Origin: Pseudactinotalea terrae
GTDB lineage: Bacteria > Actinomycetota > Actinomycetes > Actinomycetales > Beutenbergiaceae
Length of the DNA stretch: 64,000 nt
Assembly (NCBI RefSeq): GCF_009733845.1
Contig: NZ_WNXZ01000005.1
Span: 248,001-312,000, forward strand
Direction of reading: 5' to 3'
Part shown: positions 8,308 through 17,303 of the stretch, piece after piece
How the letters are laid out: each line of letters opens with the position of its first letter
Position numbering within the stretch: position 1 is the first letter of the stretch
The notes under the pieces: model-generated
Told to the model about the DNA's origin: nothing
What the model saw: only the letters and a program-made list of their open reading frames with translations
Databases searched by the model: none
Program-made: the position numbers and the translations under genes

Positions 8308-9188
8308 CGGCGACCGCATCGGTGGCCCCCGCCGAGCTCACCTCCCGGGACCACCCGCCGGCTCGGTCGCGCTACTCGTGGCCGCGGACGCTGCGCTACC
8401 TGGCGCTGCTCTTCGGTCTCGTGCTCGTGCTGATCCCCGTGTACGTGCTGCTGGTGACGAGCTTCAAGGGCGGCAGCGACGCCACCCCCGCGCAGGCCTG
8501 GTCGCTGCCGACCACCTGGACGGGCGAGAACTGGGTGCTCGCGTGGGACTCGCTGTCCCCCGCGCTGCTTCGCTCGATGCAGATCGTGGTGCCCGCCGCG
8601 ATCATCTCGGCGTTCCTGGGCTCGATGAACGGCTTCGTGCTCAGCCGCTGGCGTTTCCGCGGCGCCGACATCGTGTTCACGCTGATCCTGTTCGGGATGT
8701 TCATCCCGTACCAGGCGGTGATGATCCCGCTCAACCAGCTGATGCTGAACCTGCAGGTGCCCTCGGGCGTGCCGACGCTGATCCTGCTGCACATCGTCTA
8801 CGGCATCCCGATCACCACGCTGATCTTCCGCAACTACTACGAGTCGATCCCGCACGAGCTCATCGAGGCCGCCCGCATGGACGGCGCCGGCATGCTGCGG
8901 ACCTATGCGTGGGTGGTGCTCCCGATCTCGCTGCCCAGCTTCGTGGTGGTGCTGATCTGGCAGTTCACCTCGGCCTGGAACGACTTCCTGTTCGCCGTGT
9001 TCTTCTCGACGGCGAACACCGGCCCGGTCACGCTCGCGCTGAACAACCTCGCCAACGGCGCCCAGCTCCAGAACTACGGCGCGTCGATGGCGGGGGCGCT
9101 GCTGGCGTCGCTGCCGACCCTCGTGGTCTACATCGTGCTCGGCAAGTACTTCGTGGGCGGGCTGATGTCAGGTTCGGTCAAGGGCTGA
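8304..9188 (+). CDS. Sugar ABC transporter permease 2 (MalG/UgpE type)
   Basis: This 294-residue inner-membrane permease has six segments, starting with YLALLFGLVLVLIPVYVLLV. The EAA loop is ELIEAARMDGAGMLRTYAWV, and the C-terminus ends in the usual GLMSGSVKG. It is translationally coupled to the first permease through an ATGA overlap. Together with the binding protein and an ATPase encoded elsewhere, it should import an oligosaccharide or related solute. Confidence 0.93.
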   Translation: MTATASVAPAELTSRDHPPARSRYSWPRTLRYLALLFGLVLVLIPVYVLLVTSFKGGSDATPAQAWSLPTTWTGENWVLAWDSLSPALLRSMQIVVPAAIISAFLGSMNGFVLSRWRFRGADIVFTLILFGMFIPYQAVMIPLNQLMLNLQVPSGVPTLILLHIVYGIPITTLIFRNYYESIPHELIEAARMDGAGMLRTYAWVVLPISLPSFVVVLIWQFTSAWNDFLFAVFFSTANTGPVTLALNNLANGAQLQNYGASMAGALLASLPTLVVYIVLGKYFVGGLMSGSVKG

Positions 9189-9270
9189 CGCCGTGTCGGG
9201 GGCGCCGTCGCGGTAGTGTCGCTGTTGACGGCTCCCGCACAGGGATGCCGCACGGAGAGGGGAGACCACC

Positions 9271-9672
9271 GTGACTGAGACGTCCCCGCGGCCGGGAGGC
9301 GAGCCCTCCCTGGGGCAGCTGATCGGCAAGATGACCGAGACGATGTCGGCCCTGGTACGCGACGAGATCCAGCTCGCGCAAGCGCAGTTCACCGAGAAGG
9401 GCAAGGCGCTCGGCCTCGCCGGCGGACTGTTCGCCGGTGCGGCGCTGTTCGCGCTCTTCGGGCTGGGCTGGCTCCTCCACTCCGCCTACCTGGCCCTGGC
9501 CCACGTCGTTCCCGACTGGGCCGCCGGGCTGATCGTGGCTGGCTCCGTGCTGCTGATCGCCGCCATTCTGGGCCTCGTCGGCAAGGCGGCGATGGACAAG
9601 GCACCCGCGCCGGAGACCAAGGAGAACATCCAGCGCGACATCGACGCGATCAAGGCAGGGGTCAGCTCATGA
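9271..9672 (+). CDS. Phage-holin-family (Actinobacterial Holin-X-like) membrane protein
   Basis: This 133-residue protein starts with GTG and has an N-terminal amphipathic segment (LGQLIGKMTETMSALVRDEI) followed by two membrane helices, about residues 47-67 and 80-105. This is the layout of the Actinobacterial Holin-X family. Despite its name, in actinobacterial chromosomes it accompanies a DUF3618 gene and is not phage-linked; the role is unknown, perhaps envelope stress. The start of the DUF3618 gene overlaps its stop by 4 bases (ATGA). There are no lysin or phage genes nearby. Confidence 0.85.
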   Translation: MTETSPRPGGEPSLGQLIGKMTETMSALVRDEIQLAQAQFTEKGKALGLAGGLFAGAALFALFGLGWLLHSAYLALAHVVPDWAAGLIVAGSVLLIAAILGLVGKAAMDKAPAPETKENIQRDIDAIKAGVSS

Positions 9673-9944
9673 GCACCCAGAGTCAGCAGCCCGAGTCGCG
9701 CAAGCGCACCGCCGCCGAGATCGAGGCGGATCTGCGCCGTCGGCGTGAGGAGCTCACGCGCACGGTCGACGAGATCTCGGACCGGGTCGACCCACGCCGG
9801 CAGGCCCAGGCCGCCGCGGACAAGGGCCGAGCCTTCGTCGACGACGTCAAGGCCGGCGAGCCGCGCGCGGTGCAGATCGCGGCTGGTGTCGCCGCCGCCG
9901 TGGCAGGCGTTCTCGGCCTCGCGATCCTGCGCCGCAACCGCTGA
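9669..9944 (+). CDS. DUF3618 domain-containing protein
   Basis: This 91-residue protein has a charged N-terminus with TAAEIEADLRRRREELTRTV and a coiled-coil-like stretch, EISDRVDPRRQAQAAADKG. It ends with one membrane helix (AAGVAAAVAGVLGLAILRR) and a short basic tail. The EADLRRRREELTRTVDE segment is typical of DUF3618, which normally sits next to the Holin-X-type gene, as here. The two proteins probably work together at the membrane; the function is not known. Confidence 0.87.
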   Translation: MSTQSQQPESRKRTAAEIEADLRRRREELTRTVDEISDRVDPRRQAQAAADKGRAFVDDVKAGEPRAVQIAAGVAAAVAGVLGLAILRRNR

Positions 9945-10026
9945 CCACGCAGCGAGATCTCGCGCTTCGACGCCGGGAGTCTCGCCATGCGGTCGCCTCC
10001 CGGCCGGGAGCTGCACCCGAGCGCGC

Positions 10027-10054
10027 GTGAACCGTCGCTACATCGGGGTATCCT
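10027..10054 (+). promoter_or_regulatory. Candidate promoter of the DUF3073 gene
   Basis: TATCCT (10049-10054) is a good actinobacterial -10, with a weak -35 GTGAAC (10027-10032) at 16-base spacing. It lies about 85 bases upstream of the DUF3073 start in the 194-base gap after the DUF3618 gene. I see nothing else in that gap. Confidence 0.4.
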
Positions 10055-10138
10055 GAACCCACGACACATTGATCAGCCCCGATCGCGCTACGTCCACCGG
10101 ACGATGTGCGGATCGGACCAAGCGGAGGGGGTCACGCC

Positions 10139-10324
10139 ATGGGGCGCGGCCGTCAGAAGGCCAAGCAGACCAAGGTCGCTCGGCAGCTCAAGTACTACAG
10201 CCCGTCGACCGACCTCAGCGCTCTCGAGCGCGAGCTCGGCACCGGCGCATCGTCGGATCGGCAGTGGGAAGCCCCACCTGCCGACGACGAGGACGACGAC
10301 TGGCCGGAGGCCAGCGGACGTTGA
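10139..10324 (+). CDS. DUF3073 domain-containing small protein
   Basis: This 61-residue protein begins MGRGRQKAKQTKVARQLKYY, the highly conserved basic N-terminus of DUF3073. A variable middle follows, then a strongly acidic C-terminus (DDEDDDWPE). The family is widespread in Actinomycetota and uncharacterised. The basic head and acidic tail suggest nucleic-acid or ribosome contact, but that is inference. The ATG at 10139 is preceded by a GGAGGGGG ribosome site (about 10123-10130), which rules out the in-frame ATG 33 bases upstream. Confidence 0.9.
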   Translation: MGRGRQKAKQTKVARQLKYYSPSTDLSALERELGTGASSDRQWEAPPADDEDDDWPEASGR

Positions 10325-10354
10325 ACTCCTGAACCCGAGCCCCCGCTCGGCGGG

Positions 10355-11464
10355 TCACGCTCGCCGATAGCTGCCGGACAGGCGGACCGCTCCGCCGTCG
10401 ACTCCCTTCGTCCCACTGACGACCTCGGTGTCCTCGGCGCGACCTGATCCGCTCGTCACGCGGCCGAGCACCCACGGTGCGAGGCCGAGCTCGGTTGCGC
10501 GCGCGAGCGCGGCGTCGGCGCCGTCGGCCCCGACCACGGCGACCATGCCCACCCCCAGGTTGAGCGTGTTCTCCAGGTCGGACCACGGCACCGAGCCGAG
10601 CTCGCGGATCAGGTCGAAGATCGGCGGCACCGCCCAGGAGCTGCGGTCGACGTCGGCGAGCATGCCCGCCGGCAGCACCCGCGCGAGGTTCGCCGCCAGC
10701 CCGCCGCCGGTCACGTGCGTGTACGCGTGCACCTGCGCAGCGCCGTCCTTGGCGAGGGCAAGGCAGTCGGCAGCGTAGACGCGGGTCGGCACCAGGAGCT
10801 CCTCCCCCAGCGTCCGCCCGAGCTCGGGCACGTGCCGGTCGAGCTCCCAGCCGGCGTGCGCGATCACGCGCCGCACCAGTGAGTAGCCGTTGGAGTGCAG
10901 ACCCGAGCTCGCGAGCCCGATCAGCACGTCGCCGTCCAGGACACGGTCCGGTCCGAGCACCTCGTCGGCCTCGACGACACCGGTACAGGCGCCCGCGACG
11001 TCGTACTCGTCCTCACCGAGCAGGCCGGGGTGCTCGGCGGTCTCCCCGCCCACGAGCGCGACACCCGCGAGCGAGCACGCCTCGGCGATGCCCCGCACGA
11101 TCGCGGCGATCCGGTCCGGGACCACCTTTCCGCAGGCGATGTAGTCGGTCATCAGCAGCGGCGTGGCGCCGACCACCACGATGTCGTCCACGACCATGCC
11201 CACCAGGTCGTGCCCGATGGTGTCGTGGATGCCCATGGCCTGCGCGATCGCCACCTTGGTGCCCACGCCGTCGGTCGAGGTGGCAAGCAGGGGGTGACGC
11301 ATGTCACGGAGCGCCGAGGCGTCGACCATGCCGGCGAAGCCACCGAAGCCTCCGAGCACTTCTTGCCCGTGCGTCGCGCGCACGGCGTCCTTCATCAGCT
11401 CGACGGCGAGATCGCCGGCCTTGGTGTCGACGCCCGCCTCGGCGTACGTGATCGGCTCGGTCAT
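10355..11464 (-). CDS. purM: Phosphoribosylformylglycinamidine cyclo-ligase (AIR synthetase)
   Basis: This 369-residue protein of the PurM/ThiL ATP-grasp-like superfamily converts FGAM to AIR with ATP, step five of purine synthesis. It begins MTEPITYAEAGVDTKAGDLA. It carries the glycine-rich GFGGFAGM, then LLATSTDGVGTKVAIAQAMG and HDLVGMVVDDIVVVGATPL (phosphate and Mg binding), VGGETAEHPG, and THVTGGGLAANLARVLP. Length and motif order are those of typical PurM. The start at 11464 was chosen because canonical PurM similarity begins there. purF lies 47 bases upstream on the same strand, so purF-purM form an operon. Confidence 0.96.
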   Translation of the reverse strand: MTEPITYAEAGVDTKAGDLAVELMKDAVRATHGQEVLGGFGGFAGMVDASALRDMRHPLLATSTDGVGTKVAIAQAMGIHDTIGHDLVGMVVDDIVVVGATPLLMTDYIACGKVVPDRIAAIVRGIAEACSLAGVALVGGETAEHPGLLGEDEYDVAGACTGVVEADEVLGPDRVLDGDVLIGLASSGLHSNGYSLVRRVIAHAGWELDRHVPELGRTLGEELLVPTRVYAADCLALAKDGAAQVHAYTHVTGGGLAANLARVLPAGMLADVDRSSWAVPPIFDLIRELGSVPWSDLENTLNLGVGMVAVVGADGADAALARATELGLAPWVLGRVTSGSGRAEDTEVVSGTKGVDGGAVRLSGSYRRA

Positions 11465-11511
11465 CGCGTCGGGTTCGCCAATCTTGTCGGGTCGGGGCTC
11501 TGAGGTGACGT

Positions 11512-13047
11512 TCACGGGTGCAGCAGCGAACCGGATCCGCCGGCAGCGACCGCGAGGCTGGTGAGACCGTCCTCCGGCGCACCCAGCGGCAGCTCGTCGA
11601 GCTCGCCAAGAGCGGCGCCGTGATCGTCGACCGGGATCGGGTAGGAGCCGGTGAAGCAGGCGGTGCAGAGCCTCGAGCTCGGCTGCTCGGTCGCCTCGAT
11701 CATGCCCTCGAGCGAGATGTAGCCGAGCGAGTCGGCGCCGAGCGAGGCGCAGATGTCCTCGACCGAGAGCCCGTTGGCCACCAGCTCGGCGCGCGTGGCG
11801 AAGTCGATGCCGTAGAAGCACGGCCACTTCACCGGCGGCGAGGAGATCCGCACGTGCACCTCGGCGGCGCCCGCCTCGCGCAGCATCCGCACGAGCGCCC
11901 GCTGGGTGTTGCCCCGCACGATCGAGTCGTCGACGACGACGAGCCGCTTGCCGCGGATCACTTCCTTCAGCGGGTTGAGCTTGAGGCGGATGCCGAGCTG
12001 GCGGATCGTGTCCGAGGGCTGGATGAACGTGCGGCCCACGTACGCGTTCTTGGTCAGCCCCTGCCCGAACGGGATGCCGGACTCGGCTGCGTAACCGATC
12101 GCGGCCGGGGTTCCGGACTCCGGCGTGGGGATGACGAGGTCGGCCTCGACCGGGTGCTCGCGCGCCAGCGCACGACCCATCTCGACCCGGGCGGCGTTGA
12201 CGCTGCGGCCGGCGATCGTGGTGTCGGGCCGGGCCAGGTAGACGTACTCGAACACGCAGCCCTTGGGCTCGGCGTCGGCGAACCGGCAGCTGCGCAGGCC
12301 GTCGGCGTCGATCGTGATCAGCTCGCCGGGCTCGACCTCTCGCACGAACGCGGCGCCGATGATGTCGAGGGCAGCGGTCTCAGAGGCGACCACCCAGCCG
12401 CGCTCGAGCCGGCCCAGCACGAGCGGCCGGATGCCGTGCCGGTCGCGGGCCGCGTACAGCGTGTCCTCGGAGATGAAAGCGATCGAGAACGCGCCCTGCA
12501 CCCGCGGCAGCACCTCGCGCGCCGTGGTCTCCAACGTGTGGTCGGGATCGCCCGAGAGCAGTGCCGTGAGCACGAACGTGTCGGTGGCGCAGCGGTCCAC
12601 CAGGTCGTTGCGCTTGCGCGGCCCGTAGCGCTCTTCGACGAGCCGCACGAGCTCGGCGGTGTTGGTGAGGTTGCCGTTGTGGGCCAGCGCGATCGTGCCG
12701 CTGGCGGTGGGGCCGAGGGTCGGCTGCGCGTTCTCCCAGGTGGAGGCGCCGGTGGTCGAGTACCGCACGTGGCCGAGCGCGATGTGACCGGTCAGCGACG
12801 TGAGCGACATGTCGTCGAAGACCTGTGAGACGAGGCCCATGTCCTTGTAGACGAGGATCTGCTCGCCGTTCGACGTCGCGATCCCCGCCGACTCCTGGCC
12901 GCGGTGCTGCAACGCGTAGAGGCCGAAATAGGTGAGCTTCGAGACCTCCTCGCCAGGAGCCCATACCCCGAAGACACCGCACTCGTCCTGCGGTCCCTTG
13001 TCGTGGGGATCGACCTGGTGGGTCAGTCGTCCATCGCCGCGCGCCAC
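11512..13047 (-). CDS. purF: Amidophosphoribosyltransferase
   Basis: About 511 residues from the GTG at 13047. It catalyses the first committed step of purine synthesis, PRPP plus glutamine to phosphoribosylamine. The N-terminal Ntn glutaminase starts at Cys23 (DECGVFGVWAP), so a 22-residue propeptide would be removed. FGLYALQHRGQESAGIA and YSTTGASTWENAQP follow. The C-terminal phosphoribosyltransferase contains the PRPP loop LVVVDDSIVRGNTQRALVRM. Four cysteines suitable for an iron-sulfur cluster are not obvious as a set. A GTG at 13083 is also possible but would give an unusually long propeptide. It is co-transcribed with purM. Confidence 0.95.
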   Translation of the reverse strand: MARGDGRLTHQVDPHDKGPQDECGVFGVWAPGEEVSKLTYFGLYALQHRGQESAGIATSNGEQILVYKDMGLVSQVFDDMSLTSLTGHIALGHVRYSTTGASTWENAQPTLGPTASGTIALAHNGNLTNTAELVRLVEERYGPRKRNDLVDRCATDTFVLTALLSGDPDHTLETTAREVLPRVQGAFSIAFISEDTLYAARDRHGIRPLVLGRLERGWVVASETAALDIIGAAFVREVEPGELITIDADGLRSCRFADAEPKGCVFEYVYLARPDTTIAGRSVNAARVEMGRALAREHPVEADLVIPTPESGTPAAIGYAAESGIPFGQGLTKNAYVGRTFIQPSDTIRQLGIRLKLNPLKEVIRGKRLVVVDDSIVRGNTQRALVRMLREAGAAEVHVRISSPPVKWPCFYGIDFATRAELVANGLSVEDICASLGADSLGYISLEGMIEATEQPSSRLCTACFTGSYPIPVDDHGAALGELDELPLGAPEDGLTSLAVAAGGSGSLLHP

Positions 13048-13175
13048 GCGCCTATGGTCCCACACACGGCCCGCCTGGCCCACCCGGCCGCCTCCCGCCG
13101 TCGACGGCGAGGCTCGCCCTCGCGGACACGGGGCGGGCCGGGGGCGGTGCGGGTCGACGAGAAGGGGTTGGGGCC

Positions 13176-14630
13176 TCAGGGGTGCGTGAAGGTCACCCGG
13201 CGCGTCGCGGGATCGGCCTCGGTGAGCGTGACCGTCGTCTTCTCACCGAGCGGGAGGTCGGTGCCGAGCACGACCGCCTGCACCGCCGGCTCCGCCACGA
13301 CGACGGTGCCGCGCGCCTGCCCCTGCACGCCATCCTTGGGCTCGTTGACGTCGACGATCACACCGTCGAAGGTGCTGCCCACGCTGGGCGCGAGCACCAC
13401 GGACTCGACGAGGTTAACGCACTCGCGCTCGTAGGCGCTCGCCTCCTGACCCGTGCTCGCCATGATCGCCGGCAACGCCTCGAGGCCCTGGCGCACCCAG
13501 TCGGGCACGTCGGCGTCGGCGGTCGCGGCGAGGCAGATCTCCAGCCCGTAGCGGTCCACGAGCCGGCGCAGCGGCGCGGTCACGTGCGCGTACTCCGAGG
13601 CGATCGCACCGTGCGGCGAGGCCGGCGGCAGCTCGCCGTCGAACGTGAGGTAGTCGGCACCACGGAACAGCGTGGTCGCCGCGTCGAGGAAGGCCGCGTG
13701 GGCAGGGATCGAGGCGTCCAGCCGGTTGAGCATCGCGCCGTAGCGCTCCTGGGGTCCCCACTCGATGCCGAGGCCATGGGCGGCGCGGCGCAGCCGCTTG
13801 ACGTCGCGCGGATCGGCCTCGGGCAGCGTGCGGAACACGCCCACGCGCTTGCGCCGCATGATGCCCGCCGCAGCGATCCCGGTCAGCAACGAGATCTGGG
13901 CGTTCCACTCCTCGCAGTCGAGGTTGGCGCGATAGCTGAGCTCGTAGTGGTGGTCGACCCGCTCGACCTCCTGCTCGGGGATCCGCAGCGAGGCGCCGCC
14001 GCGCTCAGCCTCCCGCTCCAGGCGGAGCGTGCCGATGTCACGGAGCAGCCCCAGCATCTCTGGCACCTCGCCGAACCCACCGCCGTCGAGCGCCGCCTGC
14101 ACCTGCTCGTAGGTCAGCTGCGCGCGGCTGCGCACCATGGCGCGGACGACCTGGGCGTCGATGATCTCGCCCGTGGCGTCCAGCCGGATCCGCCACAGGC
14201 AGGCAGGGCGCACCTGGTCGGGCAGCAGGCTGGCGGCCCCCTCGGCGAGCACCGGCGGGTGGAGACCGATGCGGCCGTCAGGCCCGTAGAACGTCATGCC
14301 GCGCCCGTGCACCTCGACGTCGAGCGCGGAGCCGGGCGTGATGAAGGAGGCGGGATCGGCGATCGCATACTGCACGAGGTAGCCCTCGCCGTCGCGCGAC
14401 AGGTGCAGCGCCTGGTCGAGGTCCTGGGCGCCGGGAGGGTCCACGGTGACGAGCTCCACGTCGGTGGCGTCGAGCTCGTGCTGGGCCGCGGCCACGGCCG
14501 CGCGCTCGGCCTCGGCGAGCGCCGCGGCGCTGAACGCCCCGGGCACCTCCAGCTCGGCGCGCAGCGCGACCAGCGCCGGTTCGAGATCGGTGACGGTGGC
14601 CCGATCGAGGCGGAAGTTGCGAGAGGGCAC
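13176..14630 (-). CDS. RNB-domain ribonuclease (RNase II/R type, short actinobacterial form)
   Basis: This 484-residue 3'-to-5' exoribonuclease lacks the N-terminal cold-shock domains and has only a short C-terminal S1-like part. The catalytic region VDPPGAQDLDQALHLS supplies Asp64, Asp70 and Asp72; the fourth Asp of classic RNase II (DxDD) is Gln73 here, which as I recall is usual for this subfamily. Further RNB segments are YAIADPASFI and YAHVTAPLRRLVDRYGLE. The C-terminus (GSTFDGVIVDVNEPKDG) is OB-fold-like. The start lies 7 bases after the stop of the upstream gene, so it is the last gene of a three-gene unit with the sterol-carrier-like gene. Confidence 0.9.
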   Translation of the reverse strand: MPSRNFRLDRATVTDLEPALVALRAELEVPGAFSAAALAEAERAAVAAAQHELDATDVELVTVDPPGAQDLDQALHLSRDGEGYLVQYAIADPASFITPGSALDVEVHGRGMTFYGPDGRIGLHPPVLAEGAASLLPDQVRPACLWRIRLDATGEIIDAQVVRAMVRSRAQLTYEQVQAALDGGGFGEVPEMLGLLRDIGTLRLEREAERGGASLRIPEQEVERVDHHYELSYRANLDCEEWNAQISLLTGIAAAGIMRRKRVGVFRTLPEADPRDVKRLRRAAHGLGIEWGPQERYGAMLNRLDASIPAHAAFLDAATTLFRGADYLTFDGELPPASPHGAIASEYAHVTAPLRRLVDRYGLEICLAATADADVPDWVRQGLEALPAIMASTGQEASAYERECVNLVESVVLAPSVGSTFDGVIVDVNEPKDGVQGQARGTVVVAEPAVQAVVLGTDLPLGEKTTVTLTEADPATRRVTFTHP

Positions 14631-14637
14631 GGCTACC

Positions 14638-15162
14638 TCACTTCCCGCGGCGAGAGCGGCGCTCGATCAGCAGGGCGATACCGCACATCAGCAGCACCGC
14701 GATCGGCACGAAGATCGCCGACATCAACCAGAAGAAGCCCCACGTGTTCGACGCCCACGGGCCGCCGGCGTCAGCGATGGCCTCGGGCGAGGCGAGCCGT
14801 GTCTGGACGACTGCGATGAGCAGGCCCAGCAGCACCCCCACGAGCACGAACCGGCCGAACCGCGGCGCCCGACGCACGCGGGTGGGGTCGACCGAGATCT
14901 CGTCGGCGTCGAGGGGGTCGCTGCTCTCGCCCTCCGCCAGCGTGCTGCCGGCCCCCTCGGCGGGCTCCTGCCCCTCGGACTCCGCCGGCCCGGGCGTCGA
15001 GGGCGCACCGATGACCTCGGACCAGGTGGACCCGCCGGCCTCACCCTCCGGCGGTGCCGAGGGCATCGGCGGCGGCGTGGGCGCCGTGCCGGGTCCCGGG
15101 CCGGTCTGCTCCTCAGGGGCCTTCTTCGGCTCCTCGCCCTTCGGCTCCTCCAGCGTGCTCAC
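14638..15162 (-). CDS. Hypothetical membrane protein with long Pro/Glu-rich N-terminal tail
   Basis: This 174-residue protein has a disordered acidic, proline-rich N-terminus (about 1-95, including GPGPGTAPTPPPMPSAPP). A short basic patch (RVRRAPRFGR) precedes two membrane helices, about residues 104-120 and 138-162, and a basic end (ERRSRRGK). The long tail is probably cytoplasmic. I do not recognise a family. It overlaps the upstream sterol-carrier-like gene by 50 bases and is followed after 7 bases by the RNB gene. That close packing argues that the frame is real, although the start could be internal. Confidence 0.65.
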   Translation of the reverse strand: MSTLEEPKGEEPKKAPEEQTGPGPGTAPTPPPMPSAPPEGEAGGSTWSEVIGAPSTPGPAESEGQEPAEGAGSTLAEGESSDPLDADEISVDPTRVRRAPRFGRFVLVGVLLGLLIAVVQTRLASPEAIADAGGPWASNTWGFFWLMSAIFVPIAVLLMCGIALLIERRSRRGK

Positions 15163-15529
15163 CCGGCGACGTTATCGGAAAGAGCGGGAGCAGGTCGGAC
15201 AGGTCGGCCCGCAGCCCGGACGCGGCGATCTCGCCGGCGGCGAGCGCCTGCGACCATGCGAGCGTTCCCGTGGCGAGCCGCAGCCACGTCTCCATCGAGG
15301 TCTCGACGACGTTGGGAGGGGTCCCGCGTGTGTGCCGCGGGCCTTCCACCACCTGCACGACCCCGGCGGGTGGTACCCGCACCTCGACGGCGTGCCCCGG
15401 CGCACGCTCGCCCAGCTCCTCGAGGAGGTAGCGGACGGCGCGGATCGTGGCGCTGCGATCCGCCTCGCCCGCTCGCCACGAGACCAGGGCGGCCTCACCC
15501 TGGGTGCGCGAGATCCGCCGTCGAGCCAT
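15113..15529 (-). CDS. Sterol-carrier (SCP-2-like) family protein
   Basis: This 138-residue protein contains [21 protein letters not shown], then [20 protein letters not shown] and [20 protein letters not shown]. From memory this is the pattern of the actinobacterial sterol carrier family protein, a small SCP-2-like fold. It may bind a lipid or acyl ligand; no biochemical role is established for this group. The last ~20 residues are low-complexity and overlap the next gene. It is divergent from treS with a 70-base gap between starts. Confidence 0.82.
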   Translation of the reverse strand: MARRRISRTQGEAALVSWRAGEADRSATIRAVRYLLEELGERAPGHAVEVRVPPAGVVQVVEGPRHTRGTPPNVVETSMETWLRLATGTLAWSQALAAGEIAASGLRADLSDLLPLFPITSPGEHAGGAEGRGAEEGP

Positions 15530-15599
15530 GGAGCAAATCTATCGAGCCGGAAGGCTCGTTCGGGTTGCGAGTCGACGCCGCGGAGGTCAGGGTGGGGTC

Positions 15600-17303
15600 G
15601 TGAGCGCACCAGAGGTCATCAACCCCAGCGCGGACACCGAGTGGTTCAAGACTGCGGTCTTCTACGAGGTGCTCGTGCGGGCGTTCTACGACTCCGACGG
15701 CAACGGCACAGGCGACTTCAAGGGACTCACCTCGAAGCTCGACTACCTGGCCTGGCTGGGCGTCGACTGCCTCTGGGTGCCGCCGTTCTTCGCCTCGCCG
15801 CTGCGCGACGGCGGGTACGACGTGGCCGATTACACCGCGATCCTTCCCGACATCGGCACCGTGGAGGACTTCCGCGAGTTCGTGGCGGCGGCGCACGAGC
15901 GCGGCATCCGGGTGATCATCGACTTCGTCATGAACCACACCTCGGACGCGCATCCGTGGTTCCAGGCCTCGCGCGAGGACCCCGACGGCCCGTACGGCGA
16001 CTTCTACGTGTGGTCCGACACCGACGATCTCTACGCCGACGCCCGCGTGATCTTCGTCGACACCGAGCCCTCCAACTGGACGTGGGACCCGGTGCGGCAG
16101 CAGTACTTCTGGCACCGCTTCTTCTCGCACCAGCCGGACCTCAACTTCGACAACCCGGCCGTGCTCGACGCGATGCTCGAGGCGATGGACTTCTGGCTCG
16201 CGATGGGCCTCGACGGCTTCCGGCTCGACGCGGTCCCCTACCTGTTCGAGCGCGAGGGCACCAACGGTGAGAACCTGCCCGAGACGCACGAGGCGCTGCG
16301 CAAGGTCAGGCGGTTCGTGGACTCGAAGTACCCGGGCACGGTGCTGCTGTGCGAGGCGAACCAGTGGCCAGCCGACGTCGTCGAGTACTTCGGCGGTCGT
16401 GAGGACGAGAACGGCACCTGGGTGGGCGACGAGTGCCACATGGCGTTCCACTTCCCCGTGATGCCGCGCCTGTTCATGTCGGTGCGCCGGGAGTCCCGGT
16501 ACCCGATCTCGGAGATCATGGCGCAGACGCCCGCGATCCCCGAGGGCTGCCAGTGGGGCATCTTCCTGCGCAACCACGACGAGCTGACCCTGGAGATGGT
16601 CGCCGACGAGGATCGCGACTACATGTGGGCCGAGTACGCCCAGGACCCGCGGATGAAGGCGAACATCGGCATCCGGCGGCGACTCGCACCGCTGCTCGAC
16701 AACGACGACAACCGCATCGAGCTGTTCCACGCGATGCTGCTCTCGTTGCCCGGTTCGCCGGTCCTGTACTACGGCGACGAGATCGGGATGGGCGACAACA
16801 TCTGGCTCGGTGACCGCGACGGTGTCCGCACCCCGATGCAGTGGACGGGCGACCGGAACGCCGGCTTCTCGCGGGTGACGCCCGGGCGGCTGCACCTGCC
16901 GGTGATCCAGGACCCGGTGTACGGCTACCAGAGCGTCAACGTCGAGGCGCAGACCGAGAACACCTCCTCGCTCCTGCACTGGACGCGGCGGATGATCCAT
17001 ATCCGCAAGCAGCACCACGCGTTCGGGCTCGGCTCGTTCATCGACCTGGGCGGGTCGAACCCCTCGATACTGTCGTACGTGCGAGAGCACGGTGACGACG
17101 TGATCCTGTGCGTCAACAACCTCTCGCGCTTCCCGCAGCCGGTCGAGCTCGACCTGCGGACGTGGGAGGGTCGGGTGCCCGTTGAGCTCGTGGGCGGCGT
17201 CCCGTTCCCCGCCATCGGTGAGCTGCCCTACCTGCTCACCCTCGGCTCCCATGGGTTCTACTGGTTCCGACTCACTACTCCCCCAGCCGAGGTCTCCCCA
17301 TGA
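15600..17303 (+). CDS. treS: Maltose alpha-D-glucosyltransferase (trehalose synthase)
   Basis: This GH13 enzyme of about 567 residues interconverts maltose and trehalose in the cytoplasm. The N-terminus [20 protein letters not shown] is the TreS signature. The GH13 regions are visible in order: [24 protein letters not shown] (nucleophile Asp), VLLCEANQW (acid/base Glu) and [12 protein letters not shown] (transition-state Asp). The GTG at 15600 gives the usual N-terminus; longer upstream starts read through the divergent promoter region. The maltokinase gene overlaps its stop by 4 bases (ATGA), so the pair can turn trehalose into maltose-1-phosphate. No glgE is in the window. Confidence 0.96.
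   Translation: MSAPEVINPSADTEWFKTAVFYEVLVRAFYDSDGNGTGDFKGLTSKLDYLAWLGVDCLWVPPFFASPLRDGGYDVADYTAILPDIGTVEDFREFVAAAHERGIRVIIDFVMNHTSDAHPWFQASREDPDGPYGDFYVWSDTDDLYADARVIFVDTEPSNWTWDPVRQQYFWHRFFSHQPDLNFDNPAVLDAMLEAMDFWLAMGLDGFRLDAVPYLFEREGTNGENLPETHEALRKVRRFVDSKYPGTVLLCEANQWPADVVEYFGGREDENGTWVGDECHMAFHFPVMPRLFMSVRRESRYPISEIMAQTPAIPEGCQWGIFLRNHDELTLEMVADEDRDYMWAEYAQDPRMKANIGIRRRLAPLLDNDDNRIELFHAMLLSLPGSPVLYYGDEIGMGDNIWLGDRDGVRTPMQWTGDRNAGFSRVTPGRLHLPVIQDPVYGYQSVNVEAQTENTSSLLHWTRRMIHIRKQHHAFGLGSFIDLGGSNPSILSYVREHGDDVILCVNNLSRFPQPVELDLRTWEGRVPVELVGGVPFPAIGELPYLLTLGSHGFYWFRLTTPPAEVSP

Noticed and set aside
9271..9944. Phage remnant because of the holin-family hit
   Set aside because: The Holin-X/DUF3618 pair is a common chromosomal couple in actinobacteria and no phage genes surround it.
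13096..13109. CGCCGTCGACGGCG palindrome between purF and the RNB gene as an operator
   Set aside because: A 14-bp self-complementary GC sequence is expected by chance at this base composition and it has no promoter elements beside it.
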